Under the pieces are notes generated by a model that saw only the letters and a list, made by a program, of their open reading frames with translations, had not been told where the DNA came from and did not search any database. 64,000 nt of DNA from the NCBI GenBank assembly GCA_037951165.1, contig JBBDHG010000015.1, positions 9,156,501-9,220,500 of the forward strand. The letters are read 5' to 3'. Below, piece after piece: positions 37,452-50,284 of this stretch; within the stretch, counting starts at the first letter, position 1, and every line of letters begins with the position of its first letter. The position numbers and the translations under genes are program-made. The DNA comes from Lophius americanus. Taxonomy: Eukaryota > Chordata > Actinopteri > Lophiiformes > Lophiidae.

Positions 37452-37640
37452 CTCTAATGTACTCTTGATGGTTGTTCCAAGGTCAAGACTGGTGACCAAG
37501 CTCCTGCCATTAGGACCCGTATGGAATTCCTTACCCAAGCATATTAAACTTGCCACACTTCCTGTGTCAAAAACATTGCTTAGCGTATTTTGTTACAGGA
37601 GTCTTTTCTGCCTCATGATTTGATTTTTAATTGTGGTGTT
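37452..37640 (+). pseudogene. L2-type LINE C-terminal fragment, right part
   Basis: Reads LLMVVPRSRLVTKLLPLGPV then WNSLPKHIKLATLPVSKTLL and a stop. This is the classic end of an L2-type ORF2 ('VPR.RL.T.GDRAF...P.LWNSLP..IR.A.S...FK..LKT'). It continues the fragment that stops at 36408, so the hAT landed inside an existing LINE. Confidence 0.75.
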
Positions 37641-38699
37641 TTATTGTCTCCTCTTTTATAGAGTAACGTCATAATTTTATTTTCATAGTTTTAGCCTGTT
37701 CTGACAGAACACTTGGACCAAATTGTCATATATTCGGCTATATTAACTAATCGGCAAAGTGTCAGTTTTGATATATGTTTTGGAATTGCAGATTTAAGAA
37801 ACGGAAATCTGTAAAACCCGGCAAAAAAACAAAAAAATTTCAGTTTGATTTATTTTCAAACGAAGATATAAATTATCATAAAAATCCTTAATCAACATAC
37901 TATATATGTTACATTTCAAATCTCTGAAAAGGCATTTCAAAAATAATTGTAGTAATGGGGTCGTTTTGGTATGTTTTATTGGCTCCATAATCTTCCTTTA
38001 TGGACAGATGAGTTTGGTTTTTCCCTGGGTTAAAGGAGTGTCAAGGGAGCAGCACACAATAAATCGCAAGCATACAGACATACACATAACAGTTCTCATC
38101 AAATAAGCACCCCATATCAACATTAGGTATCAAGAAATGTTAGAAGAATCAATCAAGCCATCAACAGACAGAAGTTTTAGATCCAAGTCATTTGACGGTT
38201 TTATATGCATCCACTGAGACCAGCTCTAAGCTCCATATCCATTAAGTTAATTTGAGGCAGAGGGACCAGATCACTTAAATTTCTTTTCTGATTTCAGTTC
38301 AAACTTTAGGGATAGACAGTAGGAAGAAGTCATGGGTTTCTGGGTCCACAACATCATCCAGAGACGTAGAAAGACAGTAATGATAACACTTGTTTTGAAA
38401 GTCCGTTTTGAATGAAATCCTAAAAGTAGCAAAGATTGATAGAACTGAATACTGCAGGTGAACGCGGCTAGCGAGGTTTCAGGCTGCTTAACTCAAGCAT
38501 ATGACCGTAACACTAAACTAATGCAGTCCGTTTCCCCTGACGAAGCAGATGTTCCCTGTATTTTCCCACACGAAAATTCAGGACTAGCATGGTTTCAATC
38601 TAAATGTACAATGGACATTAGTAGTACATGTAATCAGAACAGGCAATGTGGAGACAGGGCAACAATTCTAATGTGCACATGTGTCAAAACATTTTGTTG

Positions 38700-38960
38700 A
38701 TTTAATTGAAGCCCATTAAGCAGGTTTTTTTTACAGGAACATCAGCGACATTCACATCTTCATGAATGCCAACATTACTGCGAGAATGTTACGAGTGAGA
38801 ATAAAGGTAGAGGTCTTCAAGGAGGAGATTGGATATTAACTGAGTGTGTTCTGTAATTAGCGCCATGACTGCAACCTTGCACAGCCTAATTACGAAGCAT
38901 GATTTATCGTTGTGCTACTGTTTCCCTACACAAGTGTAAATGTTATTTAATTTTCTTCAT
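38700..38960. promoter_or_regulatory. Candidate conserved non-coding element
   Basis: A balanced-composition block with several TAATTA/TAATTG-type homeodomain cores (CTGTAATTAGCGCC, CCTAATTACGAAGC) and no open frame or repeat signature. This is only an impression of sequence character; conservation was not tested. Confidence 0.2.
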
Positions 38961-39204
38961 CTTGGGTTGGGCAGGTGGAGCAAATGTCAGTAACCGATCC
39001 ATCCCATTATGTCTCCTCTTAAGTCTTTTTTATTTTTTGCATATTTTTTTATCATCATTTTAGATTGTTTATTTTACAACTTTGCACAAAGCCTTAAAAA
39101 TGATTTGTCTTTTATTTTACTTTATCCTAATTTGTTACTTTGTTTGAAAAGTGTTATAAAAATAATATCTATTATTATTATTATTATCAGTTTTATGAAT
39201 GTTT

Positions 39205-39460
39205 TTCAGCTTTTCCCGATGGATTCCGAGGCGTTCCAAGGCCGGATGAGATATGTTATACCCCCAGGCAGTTCTGAATCTCCTCTTAGTTGGATGTGCT
39301 TTGAAAACCTCCAAAGGCAGGTATCTTTGAAGCATCCTATTCAGATGCCCGATTCAGCTTAATTGACTCTTTTCAACATCATCTCCACTCCAAGTTCCTT
39401 CCATGTGTTCGATTTGCTATTTCACATCGGACCAAACACACTTGTTCAGAACTTCCTTTG
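39205..39460 (-). pseudogene. Non-LTR retrotransposon ORF2 C-terminal fragment
   Basis: The plus strand contains GATGGATTCCGAGGCGTTCC, GGCCGGATGAGATATGTTAT, TTCTGAATCTCCTCTTAGTT, GAAGCATCCTATTCAGATGC and CCGATTCAGCTTAATTGACT. This is the inverse of a very common fish LINE end. The minus frame reads LEVFKAHPTKRR and ISHPALERLGI, against a consensus of 'LGHL.RMP.GRLP.EVF.A.PTGRR...DY...LAWERLGI'. A shorter piece of the same family is at 5985-6055. Confidence 0.7.
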
Positions 39461-39679
39461 ATAAATAAGGTTCAGAGTGAAGAGTTACAAGAACTAAAGG
39501 GGCACAGATTCCTAAAACTGAGGTCATCCACTACAATTCTTCGGCGAGCTGCAGTCCAAAATAAAAATATTGGATTAGAATTGGTGTTTTCTATTTTATA
39601 TTCTTACAGAATGCAAGTAATATCTATTAAAGTCTCAGTGAGCCGTCAGTTTCAGCAGCCAGGAGAATTATTTATTTAA

Positions 39680-39870
39680 TGGGATGGCAGGTCAATTAAT
39701 AATAATTAACTTTAGTGCATTTTTAGAATTAATTATATTCAGCAGGCCAGAGGAGAAGCTTTGATGGGCTGTATGTGACCCGACGCTGACTTTTAACATA
39801 ATTAAGTCTGAGAGTGGAGAAATCATTAAGTGCATACAGAAAGACCATCAACAACAGCTCTCATCTACCC
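39680..39870. promoter_or_regulatory. Candidate conserved non-coding element (AT-rich, homeobox sites)
   Basis: Dense TAATTA cores (GTCAATTAATAATAATTAAC, TTAGAATTAATTATATTCAG) in a block with no repeat signature, next to a similarly clean stretch up to about 39900. Suggestive only. Confidence 0.2.
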
Positions 39871-40619
39871 ATTCTTCAATTTTCCCACATCATTAAGCCT
39901 GTCTTTGTAAATCCAGTGATAGGCGATGCGCCTCCACCAGTAGTTCATCTACAGCTTGTCTTATGTGACCGAATGAGCCCCGAGAATTTATATCTTATAA
40001 TTTTATCATATATTATCTTACCGTTTAGAAACATTGTGGCTTTGAATCAGAGGAGGCGGGAAAGACAACTAACCAGGGTGCGGCTTTATTCGCATTTTAG
40101 TGGAAAAAGAAACCATAATATGAAGAAATCTGCCAAAAAATCCCATCTTTTTTAATATTCCTGCTACTGGGCAACCAATGATTTAAGCTTGGTAAGGGGT
40201 TTAAATAACATCTTCTTAAATCGATTGAGATCTCGGGGCTTCTATAGACTTTCATTGTGTCACACAAGTTGGATGGATTCATTTTAGCTTAACTAATTTC
40301 ATCAGGTTTTTAGGAGCGAGCTACAACGTCGTTTGGCAATTAAGTTCAAGAAATGTTTCGTGGGCCTTTCAATTCGCATGAAGGTGTAGAAATAATGGAT
40401 GAACTACTCATTAAAGAGCAATGGAGAGCTTGAAAAGTCCATTGAGACTCACGAAGCAGAAAAAGACGGACGGAGCGACTCCACCAAATGGGAGGGAAAG
40501 AAAAAGAAAAGATAGGGGAGAAGAGGAATGAACAGAAGGAAATATGTCCACCATAGATCAGATGGACTCCCTGATAGCTCAAGAGAGACCCGGCCTATAA
40601 GATCAAAGCTTGTCTAATC

Positions 40620-40840
40620 TTCATGTATGATGAGATGTTACTCAACCCTCTCCTCCTGACAGGCAGTCATTATCATATGAGGTTATGAACAGTAAACATA
40701 CAAGGCGTGATTATGTATGCACCTCTCAGATGTCAGCTCTGACAGTTAGTTGCCATATTGACAATAACTACGCTCTATTAAGGCTCACCTTATGCATTAT
40801 AGGATGTAAGGCGTGTTAATTTAAAGTGTGTTCATTGTGT
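40620..40840. promoter_or_regulatory. Candidate conserved non-coding element
   Basis: A non-repetitive stretch including AGGCAGTCATTATCATATGA, GAACAGTAAACATACAAGG and GCCATATTGACAATAACTAC, with no frame and no repeat signature. It forms part of a cluster of such blocks between 38.7 and 40.8 kb. Speculative. Confidence 0.2.
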
Positions 40841-41269
40841 ATAATGGTGCCTCAAAAAGAAACCTCAAAAAAGAGATCTCAGATAATTCTACTTTTATTA
40901 CAACTAGAGTTTTATTTTGAAAGGTTTGACAATCATGTCTTATTTGTTATTTTTAAAATAATTAAAATAGCGCTGCATATCTAGAACAATAGTGGCATTC
41001 AACTCAAGACAGATGCCAGAAACACGGGTCATATAGATAATTTAGATCAAAAGCTTTTCTTCTCAAAGATATAACTGATGGTAAATATCAATATCTAATC
41101 CTTCTCCAAGTCATCTCAGGTGTTTGACCCATGATCAATCTGGGACTGATCCTCATTATGTGACTCGTTGCCATGAAAACCTACACTTCGAAATCTGGCA
41201 TTGCATTGGGTCAGACATTGGCTTCAGATGTGCAGCGCAGTGATAATAGACACAGGTACGAAGGTATTG

Positions 41270-42640
41270 GTGTGTTATCTGCAAAATAAAAGACAAGATA
41301 AGAAGATTTGGTGGTGGAATGAGTATATGCAGGAAAAGATGATGAAGAAAAAGTGCATGAGGGAGTGATGGAGAAAGTAGGTAGGGATACAAAGAGAGGT
41401 GGCTTAAGGCAAAGAGTGAGGTAGGAACGGCTAAACGAGAGACCCATCATAAGTTGATGAGAGGTTCGACACTAAGGAAGGGGAAAAGGACTTGTACCGA
41501 TTGGCGAGGCAGAGGGAATAAGATGAGAAGGATGTGCAGCAGGTTAGGGTGTAAGAATAGAGATAGAAATGTACTAGATAAGGAGTGAGTGACAGCAAGT
41601 ACTTGGAAGAACTGACGAATGAAGAAATTGAGAGAGAAGGGTGGAGCATGTGAGAATTGTAAATCAGGAGGTTCAAAGGATGAAGTGGGAACAGCTTTGA
41701 AGAGAATGAAGAATGGAATGGAAGTTCGTCCTGATGATATATCAGTGAAGGTATGGAGGTTTCTAGAGAGAGTGCAGTGGATTGTTTAACTTGATTGTTC
41801 AACAATATCTTGGAGAGTGAGAAGATGCCACAGGAATGGAGGAAAAGTGTACTGGTGCAGATTTTCAAAAACAAAGGTGATGTTCAGAGCTGGAGCAACT
41901 ACAGATGTACAAAGCTGATGAGCTTCTGAGATCTGGGAAAGAGTAGTGGGTGCTAGGTTAAGAAAAGAGATGACGATTTGTGAGCAGCAGTATGTTTTCT
42001 TGCCAAGAAAGTAACGATTTTTGCTTTTAGAGTGCTGATGGGGAAGTATAGAGAAGTCCAAAAGGAGTTTGATTGTTGTCTTGTGGATTTGGTGAAAATG
42101 ACAGATTGCTGAGGGAAGAATTGTGGTATTGCATGGAGTTTGGAGTGACAGAGAAGTATGCCTGAGTGTAGTATGGCAGTGGTGAGGTGTGCAGTAGGAG
42201 TGACGGATGGGTTTCAAGGAGAAGGTGGGACTGCATCAAGGATTGGCTCTAAGCTCCTTCTTGTTTGCGATGAGGTCAGGCAGGGGTCTCCATGGACTAT
42301 GATCTTTGCGGCTTCTTTCCGTGGTAGCAAGTACCACCTGCAGGTGGTAGAAATGAAGGGTGGAGTGGGTGGAAAAGAGTGTCAGGAGTTATCTGTGACA
42401 GAAGAGTAACAGCAAGATTGAAGGCAAAGGTTGACGAGACGGTAGTGAGAGCATCTCTCCTTTGTTGTTTAGAGGAGGTGGTTCTGACCAAAAGACAGGA
42501 GGACGAGCTAGACTAGAAACGCAGCGGTAGGGCACAGTTCAGACGTCTTGGAGACAAAGTACAGGAGGCCATATTGAGATGTTTGGACACGTGACAAGGA
42601 GGGATAGTGGGTCTATTGGTAGAAGGATTCTCGAGATGGA
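41270..42640 (+). pseudogene. RTE-type LINE relic
   Basis: In shifting plus-strand frames: ...KDLYRLARQR (about 41490), RMKNGMEVRPDDISVKVW (about 41705), a decayed 'MPEEWR.S.LV.IF.NKGD.Q.C.NYR..KLMS' block (41820-41930), EQQY.F (41985) and AVVRCAVGVTDGF (about 42175). DEVRQGSPWTMIFA follows where FADD is expected, and the end resembles '..GHV.R.DSG.IGRR.LEME' (42580-42640). The order and spacing match RTE-type ORF2 in fish. Stops, frameshifts and a lost catalytic FADD make it dead. The serine-rich minus-strand open frames here are shadows of the purine-rich plus strand. Confidence 0.75.
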
Positions 42641-43802
42641 GAAAATACAAGATTCAGTATCTGATTCTTATCATAAATGGAATCAAGAACCAAAAAACAA
42701 TCAACCCCCACAAACCACCCATGTTGAATTAAAGTGATGATTGGTAAAGGCAAACCCAGTCCCCAGCCATCAGCATCAAATCTCACCATGGAAACAACGT
42801 CATGAGGAATAATGGGTGAAATGAAACAGCAATTCAGTCTGATGAGCAGAGTAATCATTTTTTACTTCAGTCGCTGCCTCTCCTCTTTATTGGGGGAATT
42901 ATACTTATATACAGAGACAGACCGCGTGATTGTCAATCTGGACCTGATTTTAAAATTAAACCTTTACCCATCTGACTCTCTAGTGACAGGGATTTTTCAT
43001 CTTACTGAAGGCTAGCGATAGTATAATGTTATAAGAGCAGAATGGAGCATTTCTTACAGTTTCATCATTTCCAAAAGAAGATTCCCTCAGAACCTGAAAC
43101 ATGAAACCTGAACCTTCTATTTCTATCAAATCACTAGAGGAAACTGGATGACATCATTTATAAGCCTTAAACTTTACACGGTAATATTTAGTCACACATC
43201 TGCTCACAGCCCAATGACGGAGAGTAAATAAAAAAGGTTTCGGGATGGTGCTAAGTCAAACCCTTCCTCATTTTTCTTGACTGTTTTTCTTATCTGAGTG
43301 AAACTAGGCAGTGATTTTGTTGAAGGGAATTGAGTTCTACCGATCAGTCAAGCAGCAGGGAGGCGAGCCATGAAAGGTGTGAGAGGACGGAGCTTTACAG
43401 GAAGAGGCAATCAGGTCTGAGCCCCAAGAGGACTTTGAGAGCGGGGGCTGAGGAGTGGCGCCATGATGACGACAATGTTAGTACGGAGCTTAGGATGAAA
43501 TCATTCCACTGAAGAATGGGCGCTTTGAACAGTCTGTGTGTTTGTATGCCTCTAGAATGAATCTCGGTCAAATGTGCATCAAAGCTGCTAAATTTAAACA
43601 AATGGAAATGTGAGCTGGATGCAGGGGTCTATGGGTCTAGGCTTACATGGATCTACATCATAAGGATTCCATCAATGCTTCACGCAGCTCCAGTCGGAGG
43701 ATCCAAGTATTCAACCATCTATTGAGCCAATACAACAACTAGAGGGGAATATAGCAGAATATGTAGTGTCTCAAAATTTTAAGATATATGGATCAATTAG
43801 AC

Positions 43803-44699
43803 TAGTGGTTATCAAACTATGGTACGTGTACCACTGATGGTACGCAGGCTCCCTCTTGTGGTACGCAGAGGAATCTCTGAATTTGCTTGTTTTTACTAAT
43901 TTAAGTAAGATTAATTTAGAAACGTATAATACAATCAAAATACTATGATGAATGAAATGAAAATATTTTAACCATGAGATAAATGAAATTGGTTTTAAAA
44001 TAAGTTCAGCCATTTCTCTATTTTTTTTTTTCAGACGTCCATCAGTTTGCTACGTAGCTTGCTACGGCTGTGGCGCGCGCCACAGTTCGACTACGGACAA
44101 TTAAACTATGCGGACAACAATACAGTAAGCAGAGGAAGCTAAAATTACGAGCGGCTTAATAAAAGTGCAATCCTGGCTTCAAACGGGAACTTTTAGGAAG
44201 AGAAGTTTGGGTCAGGAGGAGAATATTGTTAGTAGCGTTGTAGAAACTACAGTAGAAAACAGTGAACATAGCAGCCTCCCTGAATCAACAGCATCAACCG
44301 GCAGCAAACGGCAAAAAACAGTTAGGAGCCATGACTCAGGTTACATCACATTTAAAGTCAGCATTTACAGGGACTAACAGTTGTTATTGTTAATGTTCTC
44401 ATCTGCTAATACTGTATGTGTGTGTACTGCATGTGTGTGACGGGCTGCCCCTTGCATTATAATCGTGTGAAAGACTTTAAGTGCCATTGCTAGTGCTACT
44501 CCTACGCACTTTGTTTGGTTGTAGGTGCCTGGTCAACAATAAATAATATTCTTATTGGAAATATATTTTCCTCCTTTTTGAGCTACGTTTAGCTTAATAG
44601 GGTTACCTCCTACTTATGTGTTTTTACATGAGTCATGATGGTGGTACTTGGAGATATATTCTGAGGTGGTATGCGGTGTTAAGAGTTTGAGTACCACTG
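43803..44699. mobile_element. hAT deletion derivative with exact 8-bp target duplication
   Basis: Left end TAGTGGTTATCAAACT and right end AGTTTGAGTACCACTG are hAT-type terminal inverted repeats (the leading C is mutated to T on the left). AATTAGAC flanks both sides (43795-43802 and 44700-44707). Subterminal GGTACG / GGTACTTGG repeats lie at both ends. An internal frame (44165-44377: MQSWLQTGTFRKRS..., SKRQKTVRSHDSGYI) resembles the N-terminus of ZBED-like hAT transposases; the rest has been deleted. 897 bp. Confidence 0.87.
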
Positions 44700-45990
44700 A
44701 ATTAGACAAAATATCTATAGGGATGCTGCTGTTCATGGCTGGATAACGGGATCTGATCACACTGAAGCCTGATGGGTTGATACATGTGTAAAAGCTTGGC
44801 CAAAAAAATTTAAACTTCAAGTCCAAATGGTCCAAAGTCGTAGAGGTAGTGAGTGGTGGTGTCTGACTGCATTGAACGGGACCAGGGTTCTGTTCTTTAA
44901 CAATTTGAGCCCAGCGCCCACAGGATGTCGATATGACATCAAAAGACGTTGGCCTCTAACAGGCAATTTTAGTTGTGAAATGTGGCGATTAAGCTCTAAG
45001 CCGACGCTGGATGGGACACTGGGTCATGCCTTCAGAAAAAAATAGATGCTAGTTCACACTTTAGACATGGTTTTTCGTAAAACATACTTTACCAGAAGGT
45101 TGAGCTTATCAAATTAAAATTGACTATTTTCCATGAAATACAAAATTTAAATGAAATAACCTATATAAGTGAGATCTTTTTTACTGTGAGTATATAATAT
45201 ATTAAATTATTAAATGCCCCCCAAAAAGTTATATATGCAAATAAACAATTTCCCATGTTTTTTTTTCTTGGTGAGGACATTTAATGGTTAAAATGTTTTA
45301 CGGCAAAAAGGTTAATGGTAAAAGTATAAGTTCTTCATCGTACTATACAATAATGTCTTGTAGATGGTAACCTTATTTTTTTAGGGCAAGATTCTGCTAA
45401 CCACGGCCACGTTTTACTGAAAATTATACTGTTCATTTTCATCGTGTTCCACTCAACATACCGCTGAACATGTATCTATTAAGGCGAATTTCTTTGAAAC
45501 ACACTGTGAGGTTAAAAGAATCTCTGAGGTGAGGTCAACTCTGAGGTGTTGCGTGATTGTTTGTCAGGACGTGGTTTTTCTGATGCTCCCTGTCAAAGCT
45601 AGATATCTGCGCCGAACAACAAGGCATAGGTTTCTTATGAAAGCACGGTGGAGGCTGTATTTTTAGTTTGCGTTTGATTTTGATACTGACAAAGGTTCTG
45701 CTCTTTGTTTGAAATCATCCCAAATGATCGGTTTCCCCATTTCACCCCTCTTGCCACATCCTGTTACAAAGAGAAAATTCATTTGAGCAAAATAAAATGG
45801 GAAGACAAACCAGAGATTTAAGAAATAAGAGTGCAGAGGGGGTTTCTGCAAACAATTTCATCTTTGATTAAATACATTTAAAGGAGAAGGTAGAGGAGGA
45901 TGAGGCTAAACCAGCATATCCCTACGTGAGAATTTGGTTTATAGACGTACACAGATCACAGGTCAGGAGGGAAAGGTCATTAAAACAATT

Positions 45991-46132
45991 CAGGTTTATA
46001 TAGTGAACAAATCCTGGTTCAGACAGTGAAGCAGTCCAGGTTCACACAGTGAAACAGTCCTGGTGTGTACAGTAAAAAAAAGTGTCCAGGTTCATACAAA
46101 GGAAAAGTCAATTTCATACAATTGAAACCTTC
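45991..46132 (+). repeat. 23-bp minisatellite, six units
   Basis: Units begin CAGGTTCACACAGTGAAACA then GTC, at 45991, 46014, 46037, 46060 (4 bases longer), 46087 and a decayed unit at 46110. C/T alternates at the first base. Confidence 0.75.
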
Positions 46133-47186
46133 CTAAATTATGTCACCAGCACGGGAGTCAATTTTTGACACTACTACACTTTCTAGTTTGACATGGTCAC
46201 CTGACTAAAGAAAGTCCTTTTGCTCTCTAACGATGCTGGCAAGTTTTTCCCATAAGAAATCTATTGTGTCTCTGTAGGAACTTTAAAATGCCTCCAAAAA
46301 GTCCATATAGACTAAATATGTGTGTAAATGTATAGATCTAGCACAGCACCTTATACTAACCCTACCGTGAACACCCAGCTTAATTAGGAAACACTCGAAT
46401 CGACCTTACAACCAAAATCAATTTTATGTTTAAAGTGCCTTTAACTGCTTATTGCTGTAAATATTTATATATTTGATTAATTTATAGGGATTAATCACAA
46501 ATTTGATTAACTTGTAAGTAGTTGCCCTTGCATTAATTTATTTAATATATGATAATGAAACACGATGGAACGCTGATGGAACTACGTCCTCACACAGCCA
46601 GAACACTTTCACCTCCGCCATCCTCATATCATAGAGGGCAATAATATCTCTCCTGATGTGTTCATTAACATCCTTCCTCCTCCATTTGTCTGCAGCAAAA
46701 CACTTCCAAGGTCTTAACCATTTCCCGCTTGTGGTATTCATTTTAAATGTATTATTATTATTATTACAGCTGCCATTTATAGTCATATCTGTGGCTCTGG
46801 GATTATTTTATTCAACTTCAGTTCTAACTCTCCACTGGAAAAAGACTATCAGGGGTGCATATTATTATTGACCTTTGTGAATAAGTTAAATCTGATTTTG
46901 AAATTAATATACCAACAAAGTTTTTCATCCACTCATGGCATTTACATCACATAGCTGGTCTTCAGCTGCAATCTTAAAGGGAATATAAAGATCTTGAAGG
47001 ACAAAGATGGAAGACCGATCTCTCTTCCGGGTCATGGTGGTATTCATTGTTTCTTAACATGGTTACAAAGTGTTATACAACCACGTGCTGGTGGTTAATC
47101 TCCCCAAACACACCTAACCACCACTTAAAGCAGAAGCACACAATAGTTTGTACTAAAAAGTCCAAGGCTAGCCTAAATCATTAAAA

Positions 47187-47502
47187 ATATACCAGGACGT
47201 TATAACCAATGACAGGTGAAGTGGATAATCTTGTTACTGGGGTTAATGTGTTAGAAGCAGGATTAAAATAAACCGTAAGGAACCTAGCGACTTTGACGGG
47301 GGACATGTTGTGATGCTAGACGATGTGGTCAAAGGATCTCCGGACCAGAACTTCAGGTCTTGTTGGAACAAAGAAGTGGTTACTATCTACCAACACTGGT
47401 CTCAGGAAGGACAAATGATGAACCAGTAATACAAGGTAAAAATGTAAAACGGGGTTGACACAATTTGAAGGGTAGTTTTAATTTTATGGGTGATTGGTGC
47501 AT
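47187..47502 (+). mobile_element. Tc1/mariner deletion derivative with both ends
   Basis: The left end shows TATACCAGGACGTTATAACC then AATGACAGGTGAAGTGGA. The 5' leader and first part of the transposase follow, with TTAGAAGCAGGATTAA, CGACTTTGACGGGGGACATG and CTACCAACACTGG. The sequence then jumps to an inverted end, TTTTAATTTTATGGGTGATT then GGTGCAT. The middle of the element is missing. Same family as 30359-31289. Confidence 0.72.
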
Positions 47503-50284
47503 CTCCACAAAGGGATATCTACATCTCACAGAACATAGACTGTAATGCATGTGCTCTGTCTGTATAGTCTACCCCATACTCCTACAAGGCAGCCAAGGAA
47601 AATCTTCAGATGTGTGATGTCACAATGGTACCATCTTTATTTTAAAGAAGGTAACAAGACACAAGCAGTGACAGGGCATGTCTAAGTCAGCTAGGCTGGG
47701 CTGAGCCTTCAGGCTAAAATGAGGTACAAGAACAGCTGCTTTAGCTTTCAACACATGATGTGATACTCATCATTCGAGATTTGCAGGAAGCGTTATTACA
47801 GTTCAAGTCTAAGTCAGAGTTACACATATCATTTTATACCAATTCATTTTCATACAAATCAATTGGAGCAGACCAGGAACACTTCTTCTTGCCTTGTTAC
47901 ACGGTGACTCGACTACGTCTGAGGCTCGGCACGTTATATCTCAATAGGCAACTCCTGAGGTTGATGGTAAATGAAAATCATTCTTCTACTTCTAATAGCT
48001 CAGAGAAAACAAGAAAAAATCAGTGTCTTCAGGCATAACTCCTCTTCCAGCAGGGTGGGACTGAAGCACAGTCCCAAAATATAAAAAAAAAGACAAATAT
48101 ATCACTAAAGATATTGTGTTGAAGTCGTATATCTACTCTAAGAAGAGTTTGTCAACCTGAGCACTATAAAAGAGATGATTATAAACTCCTTCAGGGTAAT
48201 TTATCAGCCGAGAGGTGGTCGCGACCCACTCACGGTTAAGTATCTTGTCTTACTCTTCAGCAGCATGAAATGTTTTTGAAAATGGTTGTGGGTGGCTGGA
48301 TGATTGCTGATATGAGAAACAGCGGGCTCGTATTTTGGTACTTTATCTTTGCTAAAATGCGTCTGTGTTTTCCTATTTGTTATTCAGCTGAGCCCAGCTC
48401 CCACCTCCAAAGCCCTTAAAAGTAACGAGCCTGTAGCCCGAGAGTGAATACCGACAGAATTCTGCATAGAGACCGATATATAAATGTCTCGCCGCCTTTG
48501 GACCTGCCTACATACATTTCTCGGTCTGCTTTGAACAAATCAATTACCAATCAATCATGTGGTCGATGCACAGTGACCCATCTACCGGCTGCTTCCATAA
48601 TGAGACAGTTTATTAACTGAATGTAATATATAACCACGATATTAGCAGTTTGATGTGGTGCAAGCAATACTGCAGATTGCCTTAATGCCACCATTCCGTG
48701 TCAGACAATGGAGGCGTAACAAGGCGGACTGATGAGTGCCACCTTTTTGAGCAAATGTGATCGACCTTTTCCAAGTCAATATCACTTTGTAAGTGCTTAT
48801 ATAGTCCGAGATCTACTATTCCAGAATATAAATTTTTTTTATATTATTATTTATTTTGCAGAAAATTCCTCTTGTCCCACATCCATTCATTTACCTTCGC
48901 TAAACATTTAAAGGGGGTACTTGTGACTTTTGCGCAATCAGTTCCAGGCTCCATGGTCCGGTCCTTCTGATGTGGGAAATAATGGCCTGATAATGACGAT
49001 TCTGCACCGTAGAATGACAAATTGTTTAGGCGTTAATCTTAGACGTCTGAACTTATGTACCAGCCACAATACAATCCCATCAACGGGTGATACAAGACGG
49101 TGACACCCAAAGAGCGTTACTTATGTCGAGTCTCTTCTGTGATTTCAAAGAGTTAATATTTTACTTGAACTGACAGGGAATATCGGCTTGGGTCATTCAT
49201 AAACGGCTCCTGAATCTTTTCTTTGCATTTCTTCAAATGCTTTGGGGCCTGATGTTGATCCAGGGCCTGGTGGTGGGGGACCAATGATATAGATTCTTCA
49301 ATCTTTACACAAAAGATGGATAGCAGGTTTTTAAAAAGAAAGCGCTGAAAAGGTACTGTGGGTCTGAGAAACAGATGGACACGGGGAATCTGACTTGTCA
49401 ACCTTCAAGTCACTCGGGAGCCTTTCCATTTTCATTCCTAAGTGAGTCGACGGAGGGCTGTGGGGAGGGATTCAGAGCTGAGGCCCGTTGGAGATTCCAT
49501 GTAGGATGCGAGAATGATCATCTTCGTGCCTCAGAAGTCTGCTGAACCATTATTGGAGACTGGCAAGCTGAATTCCAGGTCCTGACAACACGGTGTGGAA
49601 CTTTGCTCACACATTGCTTTAAGTGCCACAATGAAGTCCATCTTCATTCCAGTCAGTCTGCACACTATCTGGTTTTCCAGATGGATGGTCAACCATGCTT
49701 AGCTTGCTATTTGATATCATACACTATGCGCAGCTCATTACTGCTTAAGCATTTTTGAAAAAAAAACTCTGAAAAGTGAGGTCAGAAGGATTAAAGATTT
49801 GAGATAGTGCGACAATCTTTATTTTTTGAGTCATGTTTTAACGTTGGCATTGTTGTCCTTGTGTTTAAGTGTACGGCGTTGCATCAGATTTATTTATATG
49901 CCAAAAGCTGTTCAAAAGCGTTCACACTGACACCGGATGAACAACCAAGAAATCACAGCTTTGTATATAGCTATCAAATTGCCAGAGGGCATTACAAATT
50001 TACAACAGGTGTGAAATTCTGGACTTGTCTTCAGTTAGCTGGGTTACATATTTTGGAATCTTTTAAACCCCACCCTCTCTCCCCCTATCCTCCCCTGGAG
50101 ATCTGCTCAAATTAATCTCCGGTAATCAAATTACCACCACAATCTTATGGTGGTTGTCAAGGCATTAGAAATTTCCAACAGGTTTGATACTGGACTGTTT
50201 TCGCTTTCACCTAGTTGGACCATGTTTTTGACATTTTGACCCGACCACCTCCCTCAACCTCTCTCTCTCCCTGTCTCCCAACTT

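Noticed and set aside
41431..42239. Long serine-rich minus-strand frames
   Set aside because: Shadows of the purine-rich plus strand of an RTE LINE relic; the plus strand carries the recognisable motifs.
45663..45851. Possible upstream ADAM exon (GKRGEMGKPIIWDDF)
   Set aside because: Looked for the exon before 34374; this frame has a Trp in a plausible place but none of the family pattern and no phase-0 splice donor that I could confirm.
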